DNA from: Clostridium sp.
GTDB lineage: Bacteria; Bacillota; Clostridia; Lachnospirales; Lachnospiraceae
Direction of reading: 5' to 3'
Assembly (NCBI GenBank): GCA_023664385.1
Contig: JAMPFU010000015.1
Span: 27,906 to 64,394, forward strand
DNA length: 36,489 nt
Notes under the pieces: model-generated
Seen by the model: the letters and a program-made list of their open reading frames with translations, nothing else
What the model was told of the DNA's origin: nothing
Databases searched by the model: none
Shown: positions 1 to 9,161 of the stretch, piece by piece
Numbering within the stretch: position 1 is the stretch's first letter
How the letters are laid out: each line of letters begins with the position of its first letter
Program-made: the position numbers and the translations under genes

Positions 1-505
1 GTCCTGCCTGCGGCATTGACTGTCCCTGTGGTTGTGGCATTGGCTGCCCTGCTGGTGATGGCGTCATCGGTTTTGGCTGCGGCATTGGTTGCGGTTGTCC
101 CATCGGTGGCTGTCCTCCCTGTGGCATTGGCTGCCCCTGTGGTTGTGGCATCGGCTGCCCTGCTGGTGGCATCATCGGTTTCGGCATCGGCATTGATTGC
201 GGTTGTCCCATCGGTGGCTGTCCTGCCTGCGGCATCGGCTGTCCCTGTGGTTGTGGCATTGGCTGCCCTGCTGGTGGCGTCATCGGTTTCGGCATCGGCA
301 TTGGTTGCGGTTGTCCCATCGGTGGCTGTCCTGCCTGCGGCATCGGCTGTCCCTGTGGTTGTAGCATTGGCTGCCCTGCTGGTGGCGTCATCGGTTTCGG
401 CATCGGCATTGGTTGTGGCTGCCCCATCGGTGGCTGTCCTGCCTGCGGCATTGGTTGTCCCATCGGTGGCTGTCCTGCCTGTGGCATCGGTTGTCCCATC
501 GGTGG
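1..505. repeat. 108-bp tandem repeat inside the CDS
   Basis: The block containing GTCATCGGTTTCGGCATCGG recurs at about 60, 168, 276 and 384, a period of 108 bp. Shorter GGTTGTCCCATCGGTGGC blocks recur between these and up to about 505. The period is a multiple of three and encodes the 36-residue P/Q/M repeat on the minus strand. Such arrays readily change copy number. Confidence 0.85.
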
Positions 506-1207
506 CATGTTCTGCATCTGCGCCTGCCTGTTTGCATTTTGGATATTGTTCATAACGCCAAGCTTATTGACCTTTATCTGCGTTGGCGCCTGTCCTGCCT
601 GCGGTTCCGCCTCATGCATCTTCGTAAGTCCATTTTCCTTGCTTATAAACAATCCCATAGCCTCAAGCTGTTCGTCTACAATGCCCTTCAGCTTGCTTAC
701 GGTAAAATCATTTGCATTGATTGCAGTGAGAAGCTGTGCAACATAATTGTCCTTGTCGCTGTCATCATACATTATCCTTGAAACAACCTCCCTGAAAAAG
801 GCAGGTATCTCTGCCAAAGGCATTACATCCTGTTTTACGGCAACAAGAATACATTTTACTGCTAAGGTTTCCTCATTTACATATATGTATGACGGTTCCT
901 TTATGATATAGCTTACAGGTATTCCCTGTGTCCCAATCTCAAAAACGGAAACAAGTCCGCTCAAAATAGACAAAACCTGCTTTTTGTCCAGTGTTCTTTT
1001 GTACATAGCCTCAAGGGTCATTTTTTCCTTAACGTATGAGGTTATGGTTCTCTTTCCATCCTCATCGCTATATTGAAACGGAATAACATTTGGCAATCCT
1101 GTAGCTTTATCTGCCGCCCTATCGTCATATACGTCCGCTGCGCCAAGCTCATATCTTATGACGTCAACATCATTCTGCTTTGTAACCACAATATCTACCT
1201 TCTTCAT
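1..1207 (-). CDS. DUF6382-like protein with P/Q/M-rich 36-residue repeats (3' end outside window)
   Basis: An open frame runs from ATG at 1205-1207 (AGGGGG ribosome site six bases upstream) to the window edge: 402 codons and no stop. Residues 1 to about 190 align by eye with the N-terminus of the FHA protein encoded just upstream. Both have a QVLxI segment, a YIY(V/I)(N/D)E strand, an LLTxIN turn and an LxGxV near the end. I therefore assign the same DUF6382-like fold. From about residue 230 the protein is low complexity, built on GQPPMGQPQPMP, KPMTPPAGQPMP and QPQGQPMPQA. These make a 36-residue (108-bp) unit repeated about four times before the edge. No membrane segment is visible, so it is probably cytoplasmic. 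The gap to the upstream gene is 34 bases, which suggests co-transcription. The missing C-terminus may carry an FHA or other module. Function is unknown; a phosphothreonine-signalling partner role is inferred only from its neighbour. Confidence 0.8.
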   Translation of the reverse strand, partial: MKKVDIVVTKQNDVDVIRYELGAADVYDDRAADKATGLPNVIPFQYSDEDGKRTITSYVKEKMTLEAMYKRTLDKKQVLSILSGLVSVFEIGTQGIPVSYIIKEPSYIYVNEETLAVKCILVAVKQDVMPLAEIPAFFREVVSRIMYDDSDKDNYVAQLLTAINANDFTVSKLKGIVDEQLEAMGLFISKENGLTKMHEAEPQAGQAPTQIKVNKLGVMNNIQNANRQAQMQNMPPMGQPMPQAGQPPMGQPMPQAGQPPMGQPQPMPMPKPMTPPAGQPMLQPQGQPMPQAGQPPMGQPQPMPMPKPMTPPAGQPMPQPQGQPMPQAGQPPMGQPQSMPMPKPMMPPAGQPMPQPQGQPMPQGGQPPMGQPQPMPQPKPMTPSPAGQPMPQPQGQSMPQAG

Positions 1208-1241
1208 GAATATCCCCCTTGTTTATATTTTTTGTGTACCC

Positions 1242-3107
1242 CTATTTAAGCTTAAACTGGAATTCCTCATCTCCCAGCTTAATTACGGAATCGTGAGTGA
1301 GTATCTCCTCGACACCCTCCATAATAATCTTTCCATTTACATATGTATGATTTGTTGACTTATTGTCCTTGATGTAATAAACTCCATTTTTTTGTGTAAT
1401 AACGGCATGCTGCCTGCTGACGGCGCCATTTCCGCTTATTGTATAATCTACGCCGCGGGTCGCCTTTCCAATCTTAAAGGTTGCCTTGTTAATCATAATA
1501 CGCTCGTCAGTATTTACCCTGACAAGATACGGATTAACCTTAGGTGCATTCAAGAGCGTGTTTGATTTTTGCACATCCTCCACGGTCTTGCTTAATATGG
1601 AATTGCTCTTTGGCTTTTCTGCCTTTTCATCCGTCTTTTCACTTACAGCCTCAGCCGAAGTCGCCTCTGCAGCTGTCGGATTTGCAGGTGCTTTGGCAGG
1701 ATTATCCTCCGAAGTAAGCTCCTCTGTTGCACTTTCATGCTCTGCCGCACTCTGAATAAGAGCCGCTCTGTTTACCTTGACAACATTTTTCTTTACAACA
1801 GGAGGTTTGCTTTCAAGGAACTCGTCAAGTTCCTCCAAGGTTTTGATTGAACCGTTGTCCGCTTTTGTCTTTGCGGTAGGCACCTCACCGACAAGCTCCT
1901 TAATTCTGTCCTTGATTAAATTAACGTCCGTTTCCTTCTTGTTCTTATTTCCACCGTCAGTTTTACTTTCCTCAGTTTTATTTTCCTCGGTTTTACTTTC
2001 CTCCGGCTTGCTTTCCTTGGTTTTAGCTTCCTCGGTTTTAGCTTCCTTGGCTTTCTCCGCTTTCTTTTTGCCAGTCTCAGCCTTAGGAGCAGCCTCCTTG
2101 ACAGTAGGCGCAGGCTTTATCTCAGGTACAGGCTCAGGCGGTACTGTCTTTATTTCAGGTATATCGTCCTGTATGGTCTTTATCTCAGGCACATTGTCGT
2201 CCTGCATGGTCTTTATATCCGACACATCATCCTGTATTGTTTTTATCTCAGGCACATTTTCTTCCTCTACCGGCTGTGCCATTTCTTCAACAGCCGTATC
2301 TTGTTCCGGTATCTTCATGCCTGCCGGAAGGATGCTGTCTAATTCTTCATCATCAACAGGCGCCTCCTCAGGTTCCTCGTCCTCCTCATCATCGCCTATC
2401 TCAGGAAGCGCCCCATCAGAAGCATCCAAGCTGTTCATAAAGTCGGCAACATCGGTTTTCTCCTCCGTTTCTGCCTCTTTCGCATCCTCCGACGCAACAA
2501 CCTCCACGCCATCGGCTGTAGTGGAATCGGTTTCCTCAAACTCAATTCCTGCCTCCTCCATAAGTGCCTCAGAAAGTCCCACTAACCCCCTCAGGTTAAA
2601 TGCCGAGCCATTGATATAAGTAAGAAGCTTACCCACATAGCTAAGATCCTCATCAACATTATACTGCATATTTGCTAAAAGCTGTCTTATAAAGCTCTTA
2701 AACTCTGCAACGACAGAGCCTTTGTTTTCAACCGGGAGACACATAAGCTTTAAATTGCATTTTTCATCTATGTAAATGTAATTTTTATTGAGAATGATGT
2801 ACGACAAATGAATGGTCTGTTCCTTCAGCGAAACAAGACTATTCGACACATTTCTTATTATATTTAAAACCTGCCCGCAGCTCATTTCATTTTGTGTGTA
2901 AGCCGCTAATGACGTTCTGCCTGTTATGTCATAGGTAAGATAATCATAGTCCTCATCCTCCTCATATATAATATCCAGCAACTCGATAACATCATTGTCA
3001 TCACAATAATCCAGAACGTCCTCATCTAACTCACACTCCTCGCCCATTGTGTAAGTCAGATATTTTTCCTCCCCAATATTTCTTGCTTTGAAGTTAAACG
3101 TCCTCAT
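1242..3107 (-). CDS. FHA-domain protein with DUF6382-like N-terminus and acidic linker
   Basis: This 621-residue protein starts at ATG 3105-3107 behind AGGAGGGAA. Residues 1 to about 195 are a DUF6382-like globular domain shared with the next gene downstream and with the FHA gene at 14089-14964. The middle, about 195 to 520, is a charged low-complexity linker. It includes four to five copies of a PEIKT(I/V)-type motif and a run of KTEE/SKPEE units. The last ~90 residues are a forkhead-associated (FHA) domain with the expected landmarks: IGKA, SRQHAVI and a DNKSTNHTYVNG loop. FHA domains bind phosphothreonine, so this protein probably takes part in Ser/Thr kinase signalling in the cytoplasm. 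It sits 46 bases after mltG and 34 bases before the repeat-tailed gene, probably in one operon. The link to cell-wall growth or to the Tad pilus is inferred from position only. Confidence 0.9.
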   Translation of the reverse strand: MRTFNFKARNIGEEKYLTYTMGEECELDEDVLDYCDDNDVIELLDIIYEEDEDYDYLTYDITGRTSLAAYTQNEMSCGQVLNIIRNVSNSLVSLKEQTIHLSYIILNKNYIYIDEKCNLKLMCLPVENKGSVVAEFKSFIRQLLANMQYNVDEDLSYVGKLLTYINGSAFNLRGLVGLSEALMEEAGIEFEETDSTTADGVEVVASEDAKEAETEEKTDVADFMNSLDASDGALPEIGDDEEDEEPEEAPVDDEELDSILPAGMKIPEQDTAVEEMAQPVEEENVPEIKTIQDDVSDIKTMQDDNVPEIKTIQDDIPEIKTVPPEPVPEIKPAPTVKEAAPKAETGKKKAEKAKEAKTEEAKTKESKPEESKTEENKTEESKTDGGNKNKKETDVNLIKDRIKELVGEVPTAKTKADNGSIKTLEELDEFLESKPPVVKKNVVKVNRAALIQSAAEHESATEELTSEDNPAKAPANPTAAEATSAEAVSEKTDEKAEKPKSNSILSKTVEDVQKSNTLLNAPKVNPYLVRVNTDERIMINKATFKIGKATRGVDYTISGNGAVSRQHAVITQKNGVYYIKDNKSTNHTYVNGKIIMEGVEEILTHDSVIKLGDEEFQFKLK

Positions 3108-3153
3108 AGCTTCCCTCCTAATAAGTTTATTTGCTTATACCTTTCTTGTATTT

Positions 3154-4248
3154 TTATTCCGCTTCGTTTCCCTCGTCCTCAGGTCCGCCTATAATCTGCG
3201 GATTTTGATGTTCCTCGTATGTTTCCGTAAATACGTGAGTACCTGCCTCCTCATCACTTACATGATAGTAATAGTAGCTGTTACTATCAGGATATAAAAC
3301 CGCCTCTATACAATCCATGCCCGGATTACAAATCGGTCCAACCGGCAGGCCGCCATATTTGTAAGTATTGTATGGAGACTCAATCTCAAGATCCGAATAA
3401 TATACCTGCTCCTGATTGTACATTCCGTCAGTCAGCGGGTAAAGCACGGTCGGGCACATCTGCAATGGCATATCGGCTGACAAACGGTTGTTGATTACGC
3501 CTGCCATAACTGCCCTCTCATCTGCAACCTTTGCCTCACGCTCTATGATGGAAGCCCTTGTAACAACGTCATAGGAATCATATCCAAGCTCCTCAGCTCG
3601 TCCTGCGACATCATCATAATAGTATTCAAAGGTTTCAAGCATCCATGCTACAAGACTTTGTGCCGTTGTCGTTTTGTATATGTCATAGGTTGCCGGGAAT
3701 ATATATCCCTGAAGCTTATACTTAACGTCTGCACCCGCAGGCACATCCGCAAGATATTTAAAGTCGGAGGTGGTAACTGAATTAATGGCATTTAAAAATT
3801 CCGTCTTTGTACAAATACCCTGCTCGTCGCACCGCTCAGCTATCATCTCAATTGTAAAGCCCTCCGGCACAACAAGCTTGTCTATCGGTGCATCGTATGC
3901 AACCTTTGGACTTAATGTCTCCATCATCTGTAATGTATTCATGCCTGTATTTAATGTGTAGGTTCCACTTTGTAAATGACCTGAATATTCTGAGCTTTTC
4001 AGTCTTTTCAAAAATGCCTTCGGATATTTTATAAGTCCTGCATCATGAAGCACATTCGCAATCTCCTCCGCAGATGCGCCCTCCTTAATGACAACTGTTA
4101 CATCCTCACCGTCAAAGCTGTCCGTACCCTCATATTCATACATGTATGCATCATAAAATGGTCTTGCATAATCATAGGTTTGAAAGCCTAAAGCTATTAC
4201 CGCTATTGTAAGTATTATTCCTTTAATGTATCCTGCTAACTTTTTCAC
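3154..4248 (-). CDS. mltG: Endolytic murein transglycosylase MltG (YceG family)
   Basis: 364 residues, starting at a GTG (4246-4248) behind AGGGGA. MltG is a membrane-anchored lytic transglycosylase that cuts nascent peptidoglycan and helps set glycan chain length. Residues 8-25 form the single N-terminal membrane helix. A LysM-like part (about 48-115) follows, then the catalytic YceG domain. The signature ASIIEREA contains the catalytic glutamate, E236. It is followed by NNRL, MPLQMCPTVLYPL, SPYNTY and GLPVGPICNPG, all hallmarks of the family. The C-terminal tail is acidic. It is the first gene of a likely three-gene operon with two DUF6382-like proteins, and it is divergent from the isomerase gene, with 118 bases between the two start codons. 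I did not find a convincing minus-strand promoter in that gap. Confidence 0.95.
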   Translation of the reverse strand: MKKLAGYIKGIILTIAVIALGFQTYDYARPFYDAYMYEYEGTDSFDGEDVTVVIKEGASAEEIANVLHDAGLIKYPKAFLKRLKSSEYSGHLQSGTYTLNTGMNTLQMMETLSPKVAYDAPIDKLVVPEGFTIEMIAERCDEQGICTKTEFLNAINSVTTSDFKYLADVPAGADVKYKLQGYIFPATYDIYKTTTAQSLVAWMLETFEYYYDDVAGRAEELGYDSYDVVTRASIIEREAKVADERAVMAGVINNRLSADMPLQMCPTVLYPLTDGMYNQEQVYYSDLEIESPYNTYKYGGLPVGPICNPGMDCIEAVLYPDSNSYYYYHVSDEEAGTHVFTETYEEHQNPQIIGGPEDEGNEAE

Positions 4249-4295
4249 TTTATTTCCCCTAACTAGTTTACATAATTATTTATAAATTTACATAC

Positions 4296-4324
4296 TTGAA
4301 GTAATTTTACATTAATGCTATTAT
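4296..4324 (+). promoter_or_regulatory. Promoter of the prolyl isomerase-lysA operon
   Basis: TTGAAG at 4296-4301 and TATTAT at 4319-4324 are separated by 17 bases, the optimal sigma-70/SigA spacing. The predicted transcript starts near 4331, giving a leader of about 35 bases. No other good promoter lies before the gene. Confidence 0.6.
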
Positions 4325-4366
4325 AGTAACACATTACGAACAATAATACAAGAAAGGATGATAAAT

Positions 4367-4885
4367 TTGACAAATCCAATCGTAACCATGACAATGGAAA
4401 GCGGCGATGTGATGAAGTTTGAGCTTTATCCCGACATTGCACCTAACACCGTTAATAACTTTATTTCTCTTATAAAGAAGGGTTTTTATGACGGTCTTAT
4501 TTTTCACCGAATTATTGAGGGCTTTATGATTCAGGGTGGCTGTCCTGACGGAAATGGCATGGGAGGTCCCGGCTATTCCATCAAGGGCGAATTTTCTGAC
4601 AACGGCTTTAAAAATGACTTGAAGCATGAGCCGGGCGTTCTTTCTATGGCACGCTCCATGATGCCTAATTCTGCCGGCTCCCAGTTTTTCATCATGCATA
4701 AGACAAGCCCACACTTAGATGGCTCCTATGCGGCTTTTGGTAAGATTACTGAGGGAATGGACGTTGTAAACAAGCTTGCAACCGTCCCTACAGGCTATGG
4801 CGACCGTCCGCTTGAGGATCAAACAATCAAGTCCGTAACAGTAGATACCATGGGCGTTGATTACGAAGAACCTGAGAAGATGTAG
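4367..4885 (+). CDS. Cyclophilin-type peptidyl-prolyl cis-trans isomerase
   Basis: 172 residues. Cyclophilins isomerise the peptide bond before proline and assist folding; with no signal peptide this one should be cytoplasmic. Family motifs are clear: FHRIIEGFMIQGG with the catalytic arginine, SMARSMMPNSAGSQFFI, and LDGSYAAFGKI. I place the start at TTG 4367. The ATG at 4358 overlaps the AAGGA of the ribosome site AGAAAGGATG, whereas TTG 4367 sits eight bases after it and gives a protein opening TNPIV, as expected for close relatives. The stop overlaps the ribosome site of lysA, so the two genes are translationally coupled. Starting at 4358 would add three residues. Confidence 0.93.
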   Translation: MTNPIVTMTMESGDVMKFELYPDIAPNTVNNFISLIKKGFYDGLIFHRIIEGFMIQGGCPDGNGMGGPGYSIKGEFSDNGFKNDLKHEPGVLSMARSMMPNSAGSQFFIMHKTSPHLDGSYAAFGKITEGMDVVNKLATVPTGYGDRPLEDQTIKSVTVDTMGVDYEEPEKM

Positions 4886-4895
4886 GAGGCACGCC

Positions 4896-6146
4896 ATGAA
4901 GAAACCCTTTATCACCAAAAGTCAGGTTGAGGAAATTGTAAAAACATATCCTACCCCATTTCATATTTATGACGAAAAGGCAATCAGGGAAAATGCCCGT
5001 CTGCTGAAGCAGGCTTTTTCATGGAATGAGGGCTATAAGGAATTTTTTGCAGTGAAGGCAACACCAAATCCAACGATTTTAAAAATACTCAAATCAGAGG
5101 GTTGTGGCTGTGACTGCTCCTCCTATACGGAGCTTCTCATGTCGGAAAAGGTAGGCATAACAGGAAGCGAAATCATGTTTTCCTCAAATGATACGCCTGA
5201 AAAGGAATTTGCGCTTGCCGCAAAGCTTGGGGCAACCATTAACCTTGACGACTACACACACGTAAAGTTTTTGAAGGACACCTGTGGTATTCCTGAAACA
5301 ATAAGCTGCCGTTACAATCCGGGCGGTACATTTTCCATTTCCACTACGATTATGGACAACCCCGGCGACGCAAAATACGGCATGACAAAGGAACAGCTAA
5401 TACAGGCATATATTGACCTAAAAGAAGCGGGCGCAAAAAGCTTTGGACTTCATTCCTTTTTGGCAAGCAACACGGTAACAAATGAATATTATCCTACCCT
5501 TGCTAAAATTCTTTTTGAGGTTGCCGTTGAAATTAAAGAAAAAACAGGAATTGCTTTAAGCTTTATCAATCTTTCAGGCGGTGTAGGCATTCCATATACG
5601 CCTGACAAGGAGCCAAACGATATACTGGCAATCGGCGAGGGCGTGCGCAAGGCTTACGAGGAGGTTCTTGTGCCTGCCGGACTTGGCAATGTAAGCATTT
5701 ACACGGAGCTTGGAAGATTTATGCTTGGTCCTTACGGACACCTTGTCACAAAAGCAATCCACGAAAAGCATATCCACAAGGAGTACATCGGAGTTGACGC
5801 ATGTGCCGTAAACCTTATGCGACCTGCCATGTACGGCGCTTATCACCATATAACGGTTTTAGGCAAGGAAAATGATCCGTGCAGCTTCAAGTACGACATT
5901 ACAGGCTCGCTTTGTGAAAACAACGATAAATTTGCAATTGACAGAATGCTCCCTAAAATTGATATGGGAGATTATCTTGTCATACACGATACCGGTGCAC
6001 ACGGCTTTGCCATGGGCTACAACTATAATGGCAAGCTGAAATCTGCTGAGCTGCTTTTATGTGAGGACGGCTCCATAAAGCAAATCAGGCGTGCCGAGAC
6101 ACCGGAGGATTATTTTGCGACATTGGATGGCTACTGGGACGTGTAG
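4896..6146 (+). CDS. lysA: Diaminopimelate decarboxylase
   Basis: 416 residues, starting at ATG 4896 six bases after GGAGG (4885-4889). That ribosome site overlaps the stop of the upstream gene and argues against earlier in-frame starts. LysA removes CO2 from meso-diaminopimelate to give lysine, using pyridoxal phosphate. The fold III alanine-racemase-like barrel carries FFAVKATPNP with the PLP lysine K54, a GLHS histidine at 185, and the glycine-rich LSGGVGIPY phosphate loop. ELGR (271-274) replaces the more usual EPGR. The C-terminal domain contributes GSLCENNDKF, with C340 and E341 as the partner-subunit active-site residues. The substituted ELGR is typical of the Lachnospiraceae-type branch as I recall it. 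Another PLP decarboxylase of the family, such as carboxynorspermidine decarboxylase, is less likely. Confidence 0.9.
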   Translation: MKKPFITKSQVEEIVKTYPTPFHIYDEKAIRENARLLKQAFSWNEGYKEFFAVKATPNPTILKILKSEGCGCDCSSYTELLMSEKVGITGSEIMFSSNDTPEKEFALAAKLGATINLDDYTHVKFLKDTCGIPETISCRYNPGGTFSISTTIMDNPGDAKYGMTKEQLIQAYIDLKEAGAKSFGLHSFLASNTVTNEYYPTLAKILFEVAVEIKEKTGIALSFINLSGGVGIPYTPDKEPNDILAIGEGVRKAYEEVLVPAGLGNVSIYTELGRFMLGPYGHLVTKAIHEKHIHKEYIGVDACAVNLMRPAMYGAYHHITVLGKENDPCSFKYDITGSLCENNDKFAIDRMLPKIDMGDYLVIHDTGAHGFAMGYNYNGKLKSAELLLCEDGSIKQIRRAETPEDYFATLDGYWDV

Positions 6147-8674
6147 GTATACATTGTATTTCCCTGCATACTGAGTTGTTCTTCAAAATAATCTCTTGAA
6201 ACTCTTACTTCTTCACCCACAATCGGATCATAGTATCTGATGTGGGTGGAGTTGTAACTGATTACAAGCACATATCTTCCGTCATCTATGCAGGCTGCGA
6301 AAGGAATGTCCCTGTCCAGAAAATATAATGCGGTCTGCAAATCTATTCCCGATATATTAATTCCAACACCGTCTGTCAATTCCTTAAATGCCGTCTCCCA
6401 ATCAGAATATGCGGCTACCTCCTCATATTTTATTCCACTGTTCATGTACTCGATACACATATATGCACATACCATCTGTGTATCTTCCTTTTTCGTGCAT
6501 GGATATTCGTCTATTTCATCGGCAACGGTATTGTATGTGGTTGCATCTAACGCTCGATATACAATATTACCTTCTTCATCTACAACAACACCCGTTTTAT
6601 TGCCTGACACTGCTACGATTGCTTTTCCTGCACTTCTGTACTCACCGAAAAAGCCCTTGTCATCAAATACATAATACGAGCCGTCCCTTACAGTCGTTTT
6701 CACGGAAAATTTTTCGTAATTCTCTGCCTTTCCTCCCTTTGACATTACCATCTTTGCAGTGTCTGCCAAATATATATCCGATGGAAATGTAAGGTCAAGT
6801 ATATTCATAGCATAGGAATCATAATAATAAGTTTTATTGATGCTTGATTGTTCCGTTGGATTTTTGTAGGTAATAATATCCTCCTCCGTACTGACAAAAA
6901 AGTTATTCTGCTTTACTGCTCTTGACAGATATATTTTTTCGTCCGCAACCGAAGCGTCCATAATGTATATGCCTGATTTGGAATATTCCTTTAAAATATC
7001 CCCGCCCGGCTCAACCACATACAGCTTGTGAAGCGGCAGGATTGCTTCTCCATATGAGGAAACAATAATATCCTGTTTATTTGATACCCCATATATAAGG
7101 TCATTTCCAACAAAGCCAAGTGCAAGCAGCACATCGTCTGCATCTCCTGCTTCAACAAACTCCTGCCCCGTCTCAAAGTTTTTAATTATGATGCTTGTAA
7201 CATTTTGATCCTCATCGGTATCGGGATAGGCAATGACCTTGCGGTTGTCTGATACCATTATATTTTGTGAGGTAAGACCCGACACAATAACGTCCTGTGT
7301 CATTTCCTTTAAATCTATTACATATACTGCTCCGTCAAGCAGATAATAAAATTTCTCATTTTCATCAAAATACGTGAAACGCCCTATCTCCTGCCTCATA
7401 ACATCAAAAGGCTCGTCACATTCTACAAATAGCTTTTCATTTATCGTTGCCTTTTCTGCGTCGTAGTAATATAAGGATATTCCATTTTTACCCTCATGCT
7501 CGCCCCTGCACATGTAGCCATATACAGCAAAATACACATTTCCATCATCGTCCATGTTGACAATGTTTATATCCATATTTGTGTTGTTTGTCCTGTCATT
7601 TGAATAGCTGCCATCAGAAAACGAAAACACCTTTGCAAGAAGCTGTGCATTGTAGTCATAAAACCAAAGCTGTCCTGCCTTGACAAAGGCAAGCTTCGTG
7701 TTTTTATCCGATGATACATATTCCACATTTGCATCTGAAATTCCCATAGACAAGCTGTTTCTGCTCTTGCTCACATAATTTTCATCAAAAATTCCATCCA
7801 TATATCTGTCAAAACCAAGCAGATTTATTTCCTTTGTGTGTTCGTCAAACAGCAGGCTATAATATTCATCAACATAATAATAGTGGCTGATTTCACCCTG
7901 TATGGATTCTACCACATAGGAATAATTTATGACTGCATAATTCTTGTCAATCTCCGTAACGGACGGTACAAGGTCTGACACAATCACTGGCGCCAAGTCT
8001 CCCCATGTAACCATGCCATATGTGGAGGCAAGGCTTACATGTGACAGGTTGTAATCAGAGCCTTCCCCTGTGGGCGTAAGCCTGTTGTAAACCATATTTC
8101 CTTCATTTTCATTTACCTTTTTTATAAAGGTTGTCTCATGGAAACGGGCAGCAAAATCAAGAAATTCATGCATGTGCTGCTCAGGGGTATTTACGACCCT
8201 TGTATAATATCTGACGGCATTTCCATCCTCATCTTCGACAATAAACACCAGCACATATTCCTGATTTGGCTGCATATCCATTCTAAAACGCACAAAAAAT
8301 TGTTGTTTTGAACCGTTTGAGCCCTTAAGCTCAAGCTCACCCTCCTCAACCAGCGAATCTCCCGCTATGGTTCTAAGCTCATAGGAATATTTGCTGCCGT
8401 ACCCAAATTCATCATCAAGCAAAATGTCAACACCATAGCCGTCATTTAAAGGTATAATAGAATCCCGCATAAGGCTTGTGGACATGACCTGCCTGTAGCC
8501 TGCCATCGGATTAAGTGTAACTCCTTCACTCTCACAATATGCAAGTGGCAGGGTAGACTCCTCCATCTCCTTTGACGCCTTATCAAGATTTATGTTATTT
8601 ATTTTATTAACCAAAAAAGCTGTTCCTGCTGCCACAATGATAAAAACAACAGCTTTTAAAATTACATTTTTCAT
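6131..8674 (-). CDS. Membrane-anchored beta-propeller-like protein with degenerate C39-like peptidase domain
   Basis: 847 residues with one N-terminal membrane helix (about 5-22) and no lipobox, so the bulk should lie outside the cell. Residues about 60-340 are mixed beta strands. Residues about 340-650 contain many short repeats of the type LWFYDYNA, VYVIDLKE, VYFAVYG and LIYGVSN, as in WD40/TolB-like propellers. Residues 724-847 resemble a C39-like papain-fold peptidase: TQMVCAYMCIEY gives the oxyanion Q733 and nucleophile C736, and YYDP gives D816. The expected histidine of GHYVVV is replaced by arginine (R800 in DGRYVLVIS). The domain is therefore probably not a normal protease. It lies three bases after the 113-residue gene, with no good ribosome site of its own, and its last 16 bases overlap the end of lysA convergently. 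The exact role is unknown. Confidence 0.8.
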   Translation of the reverse strand: MKNVILKAVVFIIVAAGTAFLVNKINNINLDKASKEMEESTLPLAYCESEGVTLNPMAGYRQVMSTSLMRDSIIPLNDGYGVDILLDDEFGYGSKYSYELRTIAGDSLVEEGELELKGSNGSKQQFFVRFRMDMQPNQEYVLVFIVEDEDGNAVRYYTRVVNTPEQHMHEFLDFAARFHETTFIKKVNENEGNMVYNRLTPTGEGSDYNLSHVSLASTYGMVTWGDLAPVIVSDLVPSVTEIDKNYAVINYSYVVESIQGEISHYYYVDEYYSLLFDEHTKEINLLGFDRYMDGIFDENYVSKSRNSLSMGISDANVEYVSSDKNTKLAFVKAGQLWFYDYNAQLLAKVFSFSDGSYSNDRTNNTNMDINIVNMDDDGNVYFAVYGYMCRGEHEGKNGISLYYYDAEKATINEKLFVECDEPFDVMRQEIGRFTYFDENEKFYYLLDGAVYVIDLKEMTQDVIVSGLTSQNIMVSDNRKVIAYPDTDEDQNVTSIIIKNFETGQEFVEAGDADDVLLALGFVGNDLIYGVSNKQDIIVSSYGEAILPLHKLYVVEPGGDILKEYSKSGIYIMDASVADEKIYLSRAVKQNNFFVSTEEDIITYKNPTEQSSINKTYYYDSYAMNILDLTFPSDIYLADTAKMVMSKGGKAENYEKFSVKTTVRDGSYYVFDDKGFFGEYRSAGKAIVAVSGNKTGVVVDEEGNIVYRALDATTYNTVADEIDEYPCTKKEDTQMVCAYMCIEYMNSGIKYEEVAAYSDWETAFKELTDGVGINISGIDLQTALYFLDRDIPFAACIDDGRYVLVISYNSTHIRYYDPIVGEEVRVSRDYFEEQLSMQGNTMYTYTSQ

Positions 8675-8677
8675 ATG

Positions 8678-9019
8678 CTAAAAGAAATGTCTCCTTCTCT
8701 TGTATCTGCTTCTTCTTACCTGATATTCGTTGCATACAAGGACCTCAACCAAATGTAACAATTCCGTATCGTCCTTATAGCTTATCTTGTCATATATCCG
8801 TCTTGCTATGCCAAGCATGGTCTCCTTGTCAGGATATGGCACAAGCATGGGACTCCCCTCAAATTCAAGCTGGTCGCACTCGTCCTCCACCATAACCATA
8901 ATCAGTCTCGCCTTGGCAGGATACATCTGCATCAGATATTCCCTGTCCGCCTCAAGCTCTCTCTCGTCCACCATTTGAAATTGCATAACGCTTAGTCTCT
9001 GACTTATAATATCGTCCAT
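8678..9019 (-). CDS. Conserved small protein of unknown function
   Basis: 113 residues, ATG start behind GAGG. It is rich in acidic residues in its first two thirds and ends in a strongly basic tail (RRSRYKRRRHFF). No membrane segment, signal peptide or recognised motif is present. Predicted secondary structure is mostly helical, with a short strand around LIMVMVEDE. Its stop lies three bases before the ATG of the 847-residue propeller protein, which lacks a good ribosome site of its own. The pair is therefore almost certainly translationally coupled, and the two products may act together. I do not recognise the family. Confidence 0.75.
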   Translation of the reverse strand: MDDIISQRLSVMQFQMVDERELEADREYLMQMYPAKARLIMVMVEDECDQLEFEGSPMLVPYPDKETMLGIARRIYDKISYKDDTELLHLVEVLVCNEYQVRRSRYKRRRHFF

Positions 9020-9046
9020 AAATTCCTCACAATCATTTCACCTGAA

Positions 9047-9101
9047 TAGGCGATTGCGAAGCTCTGTTTTTTGTGACAAAACATAGCTTCGCAATTACCT
9101 G
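9047..9101. mobile_element. Short palindromic MITE-like element, copy 1
   Basis: A 54-bp imperfect inverted repeat. The left end TAGGCGATTGCGAAGCTCTG matches the reverse complement of the right end, CAGGTAATTGCGAAGCTATG, with a short T-rich loop. The same ends occur at 16199-16352 around a longer interior. It lies between pfkA and the upstream end of the 113-residue gene and could fold into a strong hairpin in the pfkA transcript, perhaps serving as its 3' end. Confidence 0.6.
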
Positions 9102-9161
9102 ATTTTATCTTATTATATTCATTGAACTGCTGTTTTGTGAGAATTTATAATCATTATCCCA

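Noticed and set aside
16-555. Plus-strand alanine/valine-rich open frame
   Set aside because: It is the antisense shadow of the 108-bp repeat in the minus-strand gene, which has a proper start and ribosome site.
1777-2619. Plus-strand serine-rich open frame
   Set aside because: Shadow of the lysine/glutamate-rich linker of the FHA gene; no ribosome site and no sensible protein.
6131-6146. 16-base convergent overlap of lysA and the propeller gene as a regulatory device
   Set aside because: Short 3' overlaps are common, and both stops are clear with no further structure.
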